64,000 bases of DNA, from contig NC_089240.1 of assembly GCF_963924675.1 (NCBI RefSeq), positions 116,503,680-116,567,679 on the forward strand. Reading direction: 5' to 3'. Both the position numbers and the translations under genes were made by a program. A model generated the notes under the pieces. The model saw nothing but the letters and a program-made list of their open reading frames with translations. It searched no databases and was not told where the DNA came from. Shown piece by piece: positions 34,500 through 46,852 of this stretch. This DNA comes from Phocoena phocoena. Taxonomy: Eukaryota; Chordata; Mammalia; Artiodactyla; Phocoenidae. Each line of letters begins with the position of its first letter. Position 1 is the stretch's first letter.

Positions 34500-35890
34500 T
34501 ATCTCTTTATTGATATTCTCTATTTGGTGATACATGGGTCTCCTGGTGTCCTTTTGTTCTTCATCCACACTTTGCTTTAGCTCTTGAACATATTGAAGAT
34601 AGTTGATTTAAACTGTGCTAAAGTGCAACATCTGTGCTTCTTCAGGGCCAGTTTCTCTTGACTACTTCTCTTGCTGTTTGTGGGCCATACTTCTTGCTTC
34701 TTTGCATGTCTCACATTTCTTTGGTTGAAAATTGGACATTTTACATAATATAATGTGTCAATGCTGGAAATCAAATTCCTCCTCTTCCGTAGGATTTGCT
34801 ATTTCTGCTGTTGTTGTTTGCTGGTTTAGTCACCTTCCTGAGCTAATTCTCTAAAGTCTGTGGGGTTGTTTATTTTTGTTTGTTTGTTTGTTTGTTTTTG
34901 GCCATGCACTTTATGGCATGCTGGATCATGCGGGATCTTAGTTCCCTGACCAGGGATCGAACCTGTGCCCCTGCAGTGGAAGCACGGAGTCCTAACCACT
35001 GGACCACCAGGGAATTCCCAGTCTGTGTTTTATAAGGAAATCATTTGTTGTGTGTGACCACTGAAGTCTCTGCACAGTTGATAGTCTAATTGTTGGACTA
35101 ATGATTAGACAGAGATTTCTTAAACGCTTGCATTGTGAGCCCAGGGGCTCTGTTCTCATGTTCGGCACGCTGTCCACACTTAAGCAGATAGTTTCCAATT
35201 CTAGTCTTCCTGCTTGTGAAGAGCCTTAAGTTCAGCTCAAGGTGAGAGCTTAGGACCTTCTCATGTCTTCCCTGAGCATTCGCACAGCCCTGGGGATGCA
35301 TGCAGCCCTACCCATGTGCTTAGCCTTCTAGATTTCCAGGAATATATTGGAGCTTTCCAAAGCCCTCTATGGACATCTTGCTCCCAAGCTTTCCTTTTAA
35401 GCTTTTTGGTTAGCCTCTTGTTTGCCCCAGCTGTTAAACACATCTTCAAATAGCTATGATTTTAAACAACTGCTGTAATTGTTTTCAACAAAGACCTTCA
35501 AGAAAAGGTAGTTAGCATTGGCTGAGTTCTGAGTCAGCTCAGATAAAGATAAGCTTTGGGGGTTTGTATCTACCAGGGAGCCACCAGGTAAAATAATGAT
35601 GAGAATGGGGCTTTCACAGAGCTCCAATGCCACTCTGTCCCCTCCAGTGGCTGCCAGAATTTTTTGGCTACTGTGGAGAAGAGGGGCTTAGGAATAGGGC
35701 TAATTGAAATGCCACAAAGCTCGCTGTCCTTACCAAAATTCAACTACTTTTCTTGAACAGATGCTCCCAGATTGTTCTCAGCCTTTGGTTAATTTTCAGA
35801 GTTCTGAAAAAGTTGATTCTGATAATGACAATCTTTTCATCGCTTTTATGGAGGAGAGCATTTTCAAAGTTTTCTTACTCCATCATTCCC
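34500..35890 (-). mobile_element. old L1/HAL1-like fragment
   Basis: Antisense text such as ggttgaaaattggacatttt, split by a SINE at 34863. A short L1 ORF2 scrap in plus sense (gcagtgcttaaagggaaatt) lies just before it at 34453-34499. Confidence 0.5.
34863..35019 (-). mobile_element. short CHR-type tRNA SINE
   Basis: (TTTG)n tail, then ggccatgcactttatggcat and ggaccaccagggaattccc; flanks share agtctgtg. Confidence 0.9.
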
Positions 35891-35899
35891 ACTGATGGC

Positions 35900-36228
35900 A
35901 CCTAATTGCTGTTATTTTGACTAGAACATTCCTTCTCTCAATTTTTGCATAGTTGGCTACCTCACTTTGGTCAGGTCTTTGATAATGTAACTCCTCAGAG
36001 TTACATCCACTCTTCCTGAAATACCCACCATCACCTTACCCTGATATATTGTCCTGATAGTATCTGGTATTGTGCTATATAGTGATCGTTCGCCCTGTAG
36101 AATGTCACTCTATAAGGATGAGAACTTTGTAAATTTTGTTTACAGCTTTAACTCCCTCATGTAGCACCATCTTTGGTACATAGTATAAGCTCCACAATTA
36201 TTTGTTGAATCAGTCAATAAATTGGACT
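35900..36228 (+). repeat. L2 3' end
   Basis: gtagaatgtcactctataag and acaattatttgttgaatcag match the L2 tail. Confidence 0.75.
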
Positions 36229-36339
36229 ATTTAATTTATTATTCCCCATAATAAAATATCTGGCTTAATGACATCTGTTTTTAATAAAATAATATTCATG
36301 GTTTTGTATGAATATTAATGTAGTATATACTAATTAAAG

Positions 36340-37200
36340 TATGGAAAATGTAGAAACATAACCATAGATGCTCTTGTGAACATTTTGGTATATATCAAAT
36401 CAATTTGTTTTGTAGAACCGGATTGTTTTTACCTGAACACATTTCTGTATGTGGATGAACCATAATTTATTTAACCTTGATGGACATTTAAGTTGTCTCT
36501 AATATTTTTTTGTTAAACTGTGGTGAACAGCTTTGTAAAATTTTTTCATTTTTATGGCTATTTCCTAAGATTAAAAGCCTACAATTAAATTTTCTGATCA
36601 TGGAATATATAGAATGTTAAGTCATTTTTATACGTATTACTAAATTTCTCTCAAGAAATGATTTTATTAACTTTTACTAACTTATACCCTCATTAACAGT
36701 GTCGTAGTTTTCCTATTCCCTGAAAGCATTAACTTTACTTTTATATTTCCTTTATGAATTCTTAGGCCAATAAAAAATGATGTCTTATCTTAATGTTCAT
36801 TAAGATAAATACTAATGAGGCTGTGCAGTTTTATATGTTTATTGAAAATCTTTAATTTTACAATTATTCACACTTTGACTTTTAAAATTTTTTATTGTTC
36901 AATTTTCCCTTATTGATAAGGGAGCACTCTATTAAGCAAATAATTCTTTATTGAACATATAAGCTCTTTGTTAGTTTCTCCTTTCTATTTTTATGTAAAT
37001 TTTAATGCTTTTATTTCTAGTGCAGCCAAATGTCACAATTTTATTTATGTAAACACTAAACATTATTTGTTGTGTTTAATAATTGATATTTTCTATTTCC
37101 TTGCTACAGTGAATAGGACTTTTGTCCTTTATATTTTTAAGTGATTATATTGGTATGTAAAAAGGGTATTGATATTTATTTAATTTTAATAAACCCTCTT
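36340..37200 (-). mobile_element. old L1 3' region
   Basis: Antisense text such as accttgatggacatttaagt and cttataccctcattaacagt; very AT-rich. Confidence 0.6.
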
Positions 37201-37825
37201 TTATATTCTAGATAGTGTTATTTGTGATGTCTCTTTAAGGAAAGCTAAGAAAATATAAAAGTACTTACTCATATGGAAAATAAGCAGCAAAGCCTACCCC
37301 ATTATTTATGGCTTGACGTCCTAGGCAGATTCTTAAGCTATAATACTCAAAGTGAAACCAAGCATGTGGTTAAAATGTAATACAGAGGGTATTTACCTAA
37401 CTGTCCATGTGCTTTTCTGAAGATTGCAAGTTCCTCTTGCTCCAAAATTTATAGAACCAACTGCAGTAGCTCTGGATTGAAAATTCTCACCGCCCAAATC
37501 TGCAGCTACTCCATCCCTGGCCAAAAAAATAAAGCTCACATTCTTATCGTGCAAAAATACAATCACTATATCCTCTCACTAATGATTTGTCCATTGCAGT
37601 TCCTTTCCTTTCTAATATTTTACCCCATCCCTGTTCTATTTTTTCTGCCTCATTTCTCTCTATTTTTCATTAACTTTCACTTCTTTCAAGCTCTTACTCA
37701 TTTTTCCTCTGTTGCTCTTAAAACAGATCCTCTTTTATTTTTCTTAACAATTTATCAGTTTTTTTCTCTTTTTTATTTCAATTTTAATTACAATGTCACT
37801 TGAAAATAATGATTTACTCATCCCT

Positions 37826-38790
37826 TCTTTCAACACATATTTATTCAGTACCTACTCTAGGCCAGACATGGTTCCTCACACTGGGGATATGTCCCCAGCT
37901 ACAAAACAAGACACACAATAACTCTACACTCACAGCAGAAACAAGATAATGATCAAACCAAACCTTCTACAGTATATCAGTTGGTGATGTGTTATGAAAA
38001 AAAATCAGCAGAGAAAGAGGATATTGAGTGATGATGGCAAAGAGAGGTTACAATTTTAGGTAGGGTGGTTCAGGAAGGATGCTCTGATAAAGTGACATTT
38101 GAGAAGAGACTTCAAAGAAGGTAGAGAGGGACTTCCCTGGTGGCGCAGTGATTAAGAATCCGCCTGCCAATGCAGGGGACACAGGTTCGAACCCTGGTCT
38201 GGGAAGACCCCACATGCCGTGGAGCAACTAAGCCCGTGCGCCACAACTACTGAGCCTGTGCTCTGGAGCCTGGAAGCCACAGCTACTGAGCCTGCGTGCC
38301 ACAACTACTGAAACCCACGCACCTAGAGCCCATGCTCTGCAACAAGAGAAGCCCCTGCAATGAGAAGCCTGCGCACCCCAATGAAGAGTAGCCCCCGCTT
38401 GCCGCAATTAGAGGAAGCTTGTGTGCAGCAACGAAGACCCAACGCAGCCAAAAAAAATTGTTTTAATAAATAAATAAATTTATAAAAAAAAAAAGAAAGA
38501 AAGAAGGTAGGGAGTCAGCCATGCAAAGATCTTGATCTGGGTAAGCAGTGTTCCAGATAGAACAGCTTGTGAAAAGTGCCGCTCTAAATCAGAGATGAGT
38601 CTGAAAAGTAAGGAGGCCAGTGTACCTTGTGCAGAGTGAACAAGGGGGAGAGAGTTAAGAGATGAGGTCAGAGAAGAGGTAAGGATGGTAATGTGTATAA
38701 CCTTGTAATGTGGTTATAATGTGTATAACCTTGTAGACTTTTACCGAAGTGTTTAACAGGTTTCAAAAGTCACATGTTCCATTTTGGGGG
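37826..38790 (-). repeat. L2-type 3' end and linked old repeat, reverse
   Basis: caacacatatttattcagta and cctcacactggggatatg are L2-tail-like. The text continues on both sides of the SINE at 38129 (ttgagaagagacttcaaag, catgcaaagatcttgatctg). A small direct repeat taatgtgtataaccttg occurs twice near 38690-38735. Confidence 0.6.
38129..38499 (+). mobile_element. CHR-1-like long SINE
   Basis: Longer form: head gacttccctggtggcgcagt, body with repeated cacaactactgagcctg blocks, and an end with cgaagacccaacgcagcc plus an A/T-rich tail. Duplication aaagaaggtag at 38114-38124 and 38500-38510. Confidence 0.9.
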
Positions 38791-38947
38791 CTATTCATTT
38801 TGATGTGTATCACTTTGGCTGATGAACAGAAAGGATATTTTGGTCATTTTTTTCAGTTATGCCAAGGCTCAGAAATTACATCTATAATAATAAATTACTC
38901 GAGTTGATAATATTTGACTTAAAACATTTCTCTCAAAACTATGTCTG

Positions 38948-39141
38948 GGCTTCCCTGGTGGCGCAGTTGTTGAGAGTCCGCCTGCCGATGCCGGGGACGC
39001 GAGTTCGTGCCCCGATCCGGGAGGATCCCACATGCCGCAGAGCGGCTGGGCCCATGAGCAATGGCCGCTGAGCCTGCGCGTCTGGAGCCTGTGCTCCGCA
39101 ACGGGAGAGGCCACAACAGTAAAAGGCCCGCGTACTGCAAA

Positions 39142-39174
<33 letters not shown>
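38948..39174 (+). mobile_element. CHR-2-type SINE with (AAAT)n tail
   Basis: Complete body followed by nine or so aaat units (39139-39174). Duplication aaactatgtctg at 38936-38947 and 39175-39186. Confidence 0.95.
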
Positions 39175-39176
<2 letters not shown>

Positions 39177-39186
39177 ACTATGTCTG

Positions 39187-40109
39187 ACATTTCCCCAAAT
39201 CCATTCTATGAATGTGGAATACCAATCACTATTACACGAAAAAAGGGAATTCTATGGTCAAATGAATTTGGGGAACTATGGACTTAAAAATTAAATTTGT
39301 GTGGTTTCTTTGCCATACAAATTCTCAGAATTTTAAAATATATTGAATCTGCTTTACTGAACCACCAAAACAGACACATACCTGCAGCATTTCATAAACT
39401 TCTTTGATCAAACAAACAAAAACTCAAAACATTTTTCTGATGGAGAATGTCTTGGAACTTGCTGAAGCAAAAAATATTTTGGAAAGTTGTCTTCCAAACA
39501 AGCTCCATTATCTTCCATAAGCCTCAATAATCTGAGGCCAATCTGATTTTTCCTCCTCTGCAAATTCACTATATTTTCCTGCATGCTTGCTTTCTTGACT
39601 ATAAAAATTAAAAGTTTTTGCCTGATTTTTTTCCCCATATCTTCAAAGAAAAGTCTTTCAGTTTGCAGATCCAGATCTTCACTTCTTCAGAAACATTTTC
39701 CTTCTTGAATCTTGCTTATTTTGGTTTCTCATCTTGTTCTGGTTCCTTGTACAAGAGCATGAATTGTCTGCATTTGCCTGATCCCTCATACCTACCCTTC
39801 CTTCCCTTTGCATAATCATCTTTTTAACTGGCAGAACCTCGATACCGTTGTAGTGTTGTTCTGATTGTTGTCACTTCTTCTAAAGATTCTAATTCTCTTG
39901 GTGAATTATGATTTTCCTTATATGTTTTCATTATTTCATCCAATTCCTTTTGATTTTTTCATTCTCTTAGCCAAAGACTTTCCATAAGTTTCTTTTCTTA
40001 TACTCTCATATTTAATTTCTTATTTTATACTGTCCATTTTTAATAATACCCATTAAAAATGTTTCCTTAAATGTACTTTTCTTTTCTTCCATAAATTCTT
40101 TTTTTTCTA
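39187..40109 (-). other. unassigned; weakly coding-like in reverse
   Basis: Reverse-strand text gives coiled-coil-like scraps in shifting frames (KTYKENHNSPRELESLEEVT near 39920; NQIGLRLLRLMEDNGACLED near 39510). Not recognised; could be a decayed retrocopy. Confidence 0.25.
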
Positions 40110-40204
40110 TTTAAAAAAATTTTTTTGCCCACGTCATACAACATGTGGGATCTTAGTTCCTGACCAGGGATTGAACCCATGCCCCAGACCACCAGGGAAG
40201 TCCC
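40110..40204 (-). mobile_element. short CHR-type tRNA SINE, internally deleted
   Basis: gtgggatcttagttcctgac and accaccagggaagtcc are present, but the central tRNA-like part between them is shortened. Confidence 0.8.
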
Positions 40205-41160
40205 CATTAATTATCGTTTAAAATATGCCCTTTCTCTTGAAAGAGGAGAGGTTGTCCATGATCACTATTTCCCCATTTGCAATGTGTGACTGACACAGGG
40301 GATGTGACATCCCAAAGACATTCATAATACCCTTTACCTTGTCTTTCTTCCTAGACTTCCTTGCAGCTGAGTGTGGCCACGTGACACAGTTTTCAGACAA
40401 TGAAATTCAAGCAAATGTGTGTCTAGGGGAGTAGGGCTTGCTGAAAACTTTTTATATGGAGCATACTAAGTTGGCATGTCCCATTGACACTTTGTGTCTT
40501 CCTGCCTGAAATTCAGATGTGAGGCTTGGAGATCAAACAGCCACCTTGCAACCAGAAGGTGAAAAGCCACACACTAAGCAGATAGAAAGAGCTTAGATTT
40601 TTTATGACATCCCTGAGTATATATCACTAAAATAAATAGACTCATCTTTTTAGACACTGCTAGTCTGTTTCCTGATACACACAGACAAATGTGAGTGGAT
40701 TTTCCTTTTATACATTTACTTTTTACCAGTTTGCTATGCAAGGGGACAGGCTGTTATATATTCAAAAACACTGTGTGATGGAGGAGAGTATGAAGAAGGA
40801 GTTGGTGCTTTGGGAAGTCCCAGAAAGAGATTTCCATCTCACTGTGATATCTTCCTTCTGTTTCGTAAAGACATTGAGCAATGGGACAGCTTTATATATT
40901 CAGATGCCTTTTAGATTAGCCTCCATTCCAGTTCTTTGATGGCTCTGTCTGGCCTTCTTCCCAGGGCTGTTGTCAGAAATGCAGCCATCTGTACAGCTGA
41001 CTATCTGCTCCTGGTAGCTCTGTGCCTCCTGGAGCTTTCCAGGGTAGTTGTCGATATTATGGCACTTTATTGGCAAAGGGGTCTCAAGGAGGCTTGTTTC
41101 ACATCTGCCCTATGTTTCTTCCTTGCCTGCAGCCCTTGTCCTTCCAAATGAGGTGGTCAC
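40205..41160. other. unassigned intergenic
   Basis: No gene recognised; it lies directly before the split LTR. Confidence 0.5.
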
Positions 41161-41359
41161 TGTGATACTGAGCAGGACCCTGTGGGGCTCCTGGGCACAA
41201 AAGCCTTTCTGTGTCCCACGTTTCTTGATTACAGGAACTAGGCTTCATTCAGCCTCCATGACCTTCCCTGAGTTCCAAAGGGCAGGTTCAAGCAGTTGCT
41301 AATTAGGGAAAGGAGGGGATGCGGAGACAAGAGAGGAGCAGTTCAGAAACAATAGTGCA

Positions 41360-43352
41360 TTTCTGCAGTGTCAGTTGTTACTTCTCTTTTTTCATTTCTA
41401 ATTCTGTTCACTTGAGTCTCCTCCCTTTTTTTTTGATGAGTCTGGCTAGTGGTTTGTCAATTTTATCTTCTCAAAGAACCAGCTTTTAATTTTATTGATT
41501 TTTGCTTTCATTTCCTTCATTTCTTTTTCATTTATTTCTGATCTGATCTTTATTATTTCTTTCCTTCTGCTAACTTTGGGGTTTTTTGTTCTTCTTTCTC
41601 TAATTGCTTTAGGTGTGAGGTTAGGTTGTTTATTTGAGATTTTTCTTGTTTCTTGAGGTAGGATTGTATTGCTATAAACTTCCCTCTTAGAACTGCTTTT
41701 GCTGCATCTCATAGGTTTTGGGTCATCATGTTTTCATTGTCATTTGTTTCTAGGTATTTTTGGACAACTACATGTAAAAGAAAGAAATTAGAACACTTCT
41801 TAACACCATAGACAAAGATAAACTCAAAATGGAATAAAGACCTAAGTGTAAGGCCAGACACAGTAAAACTCTTAGAGGAAAACATAGGCAGGACACTCTT
41901 TGACATAAATCACAGCAAGATCCTTTTTGGCCCACATCCTAGAGAAATGGAAATAAAAACAAAAATAAACAAATGGGACCTAATTAAACTTAAAAGCTTT
42001 TGAACATCAAAGGAAACCATAAATAAGACAAAAAGACAACCCTCAGAATGGGAGAAAATATTTGCAAACGAAGCAACTGACAAAGGATTAATCTCCAAAA
42101 TTTACAAGCAGCTCATGCAGCTCAATATCAAAACAAAAAACAACCCAATCCAAAAATGGGCAGAAGATCTAAATAGACATTTCTCCAAAGAAGATATACA
42201 GATTGCCAACAAACACATGAAGGGATGCTCAATGTCACTAATCATTAGAGAAATGCAAATCAAAACTACAATGAGGTATCACCTCACACCGGTCAGAATG
42301 GCCATCATCAAAAAATCTACAAACAATAAATGCTGGAGAGGGTGTGGAGAAAAGGGAACCGTCTTGCCCTGTTGGTGGGAATGTAAATTGATACAGCCAC
42401 TATGGAGAACAGTATGGAGGTTCCTTAAAAAACTAAAATAGAACTACCAGATGACCCAGCAATCCCACTACTGGGCATATACCCTGAGAAAACCATAATT
42501 CAAAAAGACACATGCACCCCAATGTTCATTGCAGCACTATTTACAATAGCCAGAACATGGAAGCAACCTAAGTGTCCATTGACAGATGAATGGATAAAGA
42601 AGATGTGGCACATATATACAGTGGAATATTACTCAGCCATAAAAAGAAAGGAAATTGAGTTATTTGTAGTGAGGTGGATGGATGTAGAGTCTGTCATACA
42701 GAGTGAAGTAAGTCAAAAAGAGAAAAATAAATACCATATGCTAACACATATTATATGGAATCTAAAAAAAATTTTTTATGAAGAACCTAGGGGCAGGACA
42801 GGTATAAAGATGCAGACATAGGAATATACTTGAGGACATGGGGAGGGGGAAGGGTAAGCTGGGATGAAGTGAGAGAGTAGCATTGACATATATACACTAC
42901 CAAATATAAAATAGCTAGTGGGAAGCAGCCACATAGCACAGGGAGATCAGCTCGGTGCTTTGTGACCACCTAGAGGGGTGGGATAGGGAGGGTGGGAGGG
43001 AGATGCAAGAGGGAGGGGATATGGGGATATATGTATACATATAGCTGATTCACTTTGTTATACAGCAGAAACTAACGCAACATTGTAAAGCAATTATACT
43101 CCAATAAAGATGTTAAAAAAGGGCTTCCCTGGTGGCGCAGTGGTTGAGAGCCCGCCTACCGATGCAGGGGACACGGGTTCGTGCCCCGGTCCGGGAGGAT
43201 CCCACATGCCGCGGAGCGGCTGGGCCCGTGAGCCATGGCCGCTGGGCCTGCGCGTCTGGAGCCTGTGCTCCGCAGCGGGAGGGGCCACAACAGTGAGAGG
43301 CCCGCGTACCGCAAAAAAAAAAAAAAAAAAAAAAAAAGATGTTAAAAAAAAA
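41360..43352 (+). mobile_element. L1 with inverted 5' part (twin priming) and nested SINE
   Basis: Bracketed by a perfect 15-bp duplication agaaacaatagtgca (41345-41359 and 43353-43367). The first 400 bases (41360-41757) are L1 ORF2 in reverse orientation. From about 41760 to 43106 the ORF2 3' part and 3' UTR run forward, with [13 protein letters not shown] and [16 protein letters not shown] peptides (42115-42821) and the tail ccaataaagatgttaaaa. About 1.6 kb of ORF2 is missing at the junction. This is the structure left by twin priming during target-primed reverse transcription. A CHR-2-type SINE then inserted in its tail at 43121. Confidence 0.92.
43121..43334 (+). mobile_element. CHR-2-type SINE in the L1 tail
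   Basis: Starts gggcttccctggtggcgcag and ends gcccgcgtaccgc plus a long A tail. The duplication aaagatgttaaaaaa flanks it at 43106-43120 and 43335-43349. Confidence 0.95.
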
Positions 43353-43790
43353 AGAAACAATAGTGCAATCTTGGGGCAGGGTCCTGGTTCCCCCCAAGTG
43401 ATATACATAGCAATATCTTTGAACTGTTTTGCAGATACTGAAATCTCCACCAGGTGGGAGAAATTAACGGTATGCTCCCCACAAGCACGTCGACCCCAGA
43501 CCAGTTGGAACCAGAAAGTTGATGATGCTGACGCCTACTTACCTCACCACGAACCGGTCAGAAGAAAGTCCATGAGCTGATCACAACCTCTTTGAACCAT
43601 TTCTATAAAACTCCTCACTCTCCCCTCCATGTTGGGACACACAGTTTTGAGGGCATTAGCCCACTGTTGCCCCCTTTGCCTGGCAAAGCAATAAAACTAT
43701 TCTTTTCTACTTCACCCAAAACTCTGTCTCCAAGATTTAATTCAGTGTTGGGGTACAGAGGCCAGATTCAGCTTCCACTGTTGCCTTTTT

Positions 43791-44914
43791 CCATGATGGA
43801 CTCTCCATATGACCATAATTCTCTGATGCCTTTTCAGAAGAGAGTTAGGACCAGGATTAGCACTTTTCTTCAATATGCTGACATGTTCATAATATTTAGA
43901 AGAAATTTCTTAAAATTTCAAGTAGGTGAATAGCACCCTTACCTGGTCTCCAGAGATGAAATAGATCCCCTGCCACCCTTTTAACTCCTTTGTTTATTCC
44001 ACAGGTGGATACTCGGGAAGAAGTAGACACTTTTATTCAAATCCCATCTTAGGCAGAGTTCCCAAAGTTTAGTTTAAACTTATGAACACACATAAACATT
44101 CAGAAAGGAAATTAAATTTCTCAGTTCCAAATATAAATGTCCTGCTACATGACATTTGCCACTTAATCTAATGCACCTCAGTCCAATCAGTGAGGTACAG
44201 TCTGAAGTGCACTGGTCTGGGACCGGGAGGGTCACATAACGAAGTTTGTGACCAAGGTAAAGGGATTTAATTTTCAATTTCTCCTTTTTCTCATCTGTAA
44301 AAAAAAATGTTTGGATTAGAGTGAAGTTCTCAACCAAACTATACAGAAGTATAGGAAACTATGCAATATCTGTACTGTGAACCTCAGGAATGAACAAATA
44401 GGATACAAGGCAGAAGAGCGGAAGAGGGTATGTTTTCAAGGCATGAAATAGAAGGTACTAAATTAACGTTCCTTCTAGCTCTGATATTCTGCTACAGCAT
44501 GTGTTTTAGTGTGTGACAAGACATTTCTTGGAATTACCACAGTCTCATCAAAAATGGGTTCCACATTCCCAAGTGGGAGAAGTGTATATATGTATTTACA
44601 CACACATACCATAGTGGTTGTTTATTTTTATATTTTTAGAAAGTTTATGCCTTTGTACAGTTCTCAAATTTTCTACCCAGCCATATATTACATATTTTAT
44701 AATTAAAAAAAGAAAATGATCATTCTCTCCCCATAATGACATACTCATTTGGTAGGGGGTTGTCCAACAAAAACCAATAGACTACATAATATGTCCCTGT
44801 CAGTTTCCAAAAGGGATCATACAGCAGCAGCAGCAATAATGATGATAGAAAACATTAAACCCTTATTTGAGCCCCCTTTTTGTTTTATACCTCTATTTTT
44901 GTGTTATATAATAC
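43791..44914. other. unassigned intergenic
   Basis: No gene or clear repeat seen. Confidence 0.5.
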
Positions 44915-45045
44915 AGTGAAACTTTCTTATTTACCATCTGCTAGGCCCTGTTCTAAGCTCTTTAATTTAATCTTCATAAGAAACCTATAAAAAAGGCACT
45001 ATTATGATCCCTATTTAATAGATAAAGAAACCTGGGGATATGGAG
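44915..45045 (-). repeat. MIR SINE
   Basis: ggccctgttctaagctctt, ttaatcttcataagaaacct, taatagataaagaaacctgg. Confidence 0.8.
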
Positions 45046-45294
45046 TTCTACAATAACAGAATGACACACCAGCACATGAAATAGCAATGGGGGATCACAT
45101 TAACACAAAGAACTCTGCCAAGGTGAAGTCCACTTCTCTGTCAGCAGAGCATTAAGGAAGTGCTTCCTCTCTTTGTTCCCTAGAGCTGTGGGTCTCAATT
45201 GTATTGACCTGACACATAAGTTTTGAGAGATGTGAGACATATTTTGTTACTAATACTAGTTCAAAGACCAAAGTTTGCTAATTATGTACTTTTT

Positions 45295-45416
45295 ATTTTA
45301 TTTTTACTTTTGCTGTGCCATTCAGCTTGCGGGATCTTAGTTCCCCAACCAGGGACTGAACCTGGGCCCGGGCAGTGAAAGCGCAGTCTTAACCACTGGA
45401 CCTCCAGGAAATTCCC
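45295..45416 (-). mobile_element. short CHR-type tRNA SINE
   Basis: gcgggatcttagttccccaa and ctggacctccaggaaattcc; perfect duplication aattatgtacttttt at 45280-45294 and 45417-45431. Confidence 0.93.
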
Positions 45417-45668
45417 AATTATGTACTTTTTAAAGCTAAAAAAATTGTGTACAATTTAGTGGGTTTTATTATATTCACAAAGTTGTACAAACAACACCAC
45501 TAATTCCAGAATATTTCAACACCTCAGAAGGAAATCCCATACCCATTAAAAGTCGTTCCTCAATCTTCCTTCCCCCAGCTCATGGTAACTGCTAATCTAC
45601 TTTCTGCTCTATCAATTTGCCTACTCTGGACATTCCATATAAGTGGACTTGTACAAATATGTGTCCTT

Positions 45669-45877
45669 CTTTTTTTTTTTTTTTGCGGTACGCGGGCCTC
45701 TCACTGTTGTGACCTCTCCCGTTGCGGAGCACAGGCTCTGGACGCGCAGACTCAGCGGCCATGGCTCACAGGCCCAGCTGCTCCGCGGCATGTGGGATCT
45801 TCCCGGACCGGGGCACGAGCCCGTGTCCCCTGCATCAGCAGGCGGACTCTCAACCACTGTGCCACCAGGGAAGCCCC
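45669..45877 (-). mobile_element. CHR-2-type SINE
   Basis: Minus orientation; duplication tatgtgtcctt at 45658-45668 and 45878-45888, inside an old L1. Confidence 0.95.
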
Positions 45878-46100
45878 TATGTGTCCTTTTTTGTCTGCCT
45901 TCTTTCTCTTAGCATCTTTTCAAGGTTCATTCACGTTGTAGATATGTCTGTACTTTGTTCCCGTATGGCTAATAATATTCCATCATATAGATACACCACA
46001 TTTTGTTTATCCAGTCATCAGTTGGTAGACATTTGTGTTGTTTCCACTTTTTAGTTATAGTGAATAATGCTGCTGTGAATATTCATGTACAAGTTTTTGT

Positions 46101-46320
46101 AAGCTACTATATGTAAAATAGATAACCAACAAGGACCTACTGTATAGCGCAGGGAACTATATTCAATATAGTTGAATATAGTTGTAATAACCTATAATGG
46201 ACAAGAATCTGAAAAAGTTTTATATATATAACTGAAAAAGTCATATATATATATATATATAAAACTAAATCACTCTACTGTACACCTGAAACATTATAAA
46301 TCAACTATACTTAAAAAAAA
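46101..46320 (+). mobile_element. 5'-truncated L1 inside an older L1
   Basis: aaggacctactgtatagcgc to caactatacttaaaa. Duplication aagtttttgt at 46091-46100 and 46321-46330. A short (AT)n tract lies inside. Confidence 0.88.
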
Positions 46321-46852
46321 AAGTTTTTGTGTATATACCTAGGAATGGAATTGCTGTGTCATATGGTAACTTTATGTTTAGGTTTCTGAGGAATTGCCAG
46401 ACTTTTTTCCAAAGTGGCTGCACCAGTTTACATTCCCACCATTGGTGTATGAAGATAGCAGTTTCATCACATCCTCACTAATATGTGTTATTGTCTTTTT
46501 AAAAAAATGTAGCCATTTTACTGGGTGTGTTTACTGCAATTTCATTGTGGTTGTGATTTGAATTATCTAAATTACTAGCAATGCTGAGCATCATTTCATG
46601 TACTTATTGGCCATTTTAATGTAGTCTTCAGAGAAATAACTATTCAAATCACTTAACCATTTTTAAGTGGGTTATTGTCTTTTTATCGTCAAGTTGTAAG
46701 AGTTATTTATGTGTTCTGGTTAATTTCTAGAGTTCTCAAAAAGTTGATTTAGAATTTTTGCCAGTGCTCTCATGGCTTTTATGAAGGAAAATATTTTCAT
46801 AGGCCCTAGCTCCAACATTCCCAAAGGCCTTCCCTAATTAGATACATTTTTA

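Larger units (their letters stand above)
41161..43790 (+). mobile_element. solo retroviral-type LTR, split by an L1
   Basis: Sequence on both sides of the L1 (about 41161-41359 and 43353-43790) reads as one LTR of roughly 600 bp. The distal part has a typical R/U5 end: ctataaaactcctcactc, a promoter-like A/T box, then cctggcaaagcaataaaac with AATAAA at 43690-43695 and a pyrimidine-rich stretch. No internal viral genes are seen, so it is a solo LTR of an old endogenous retrovirus (gammaretrovirus-like style). Outer ends are approximate. Confidence 0.65.
45440..46835 (-). mobile_element. old L1 3' half, with nested insertions
   Basis: Antisense text: gttgtacaaacaacaccact, ctgcaccagtttacattccc, ttcatgtacttattggccat. 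Hosts a SINE (45669) and a younger L1 end (46101). Confidence 0.85.

Noticed and set aside
38129..38499. Tandem cacaactactgagcctg blocks as a CRISPR-like or satellite array
   Set aside because: These are internal repeats of the long CHR-1-like SINE.
43110..43580. 156-codon plus-strand open frame
   Set aside because: It runs through a CHR-2-type SINE, its A tail and LTR sequence; the same peptide ([22 protein letters not shown]) recurs at every SINE copy.
43368..43790. Possible intact endogenous retrovirus
   Set aside because: Only LTR sequence is present; no gag, pol or env-like frame was found nearby, so it is called a solo LTR.
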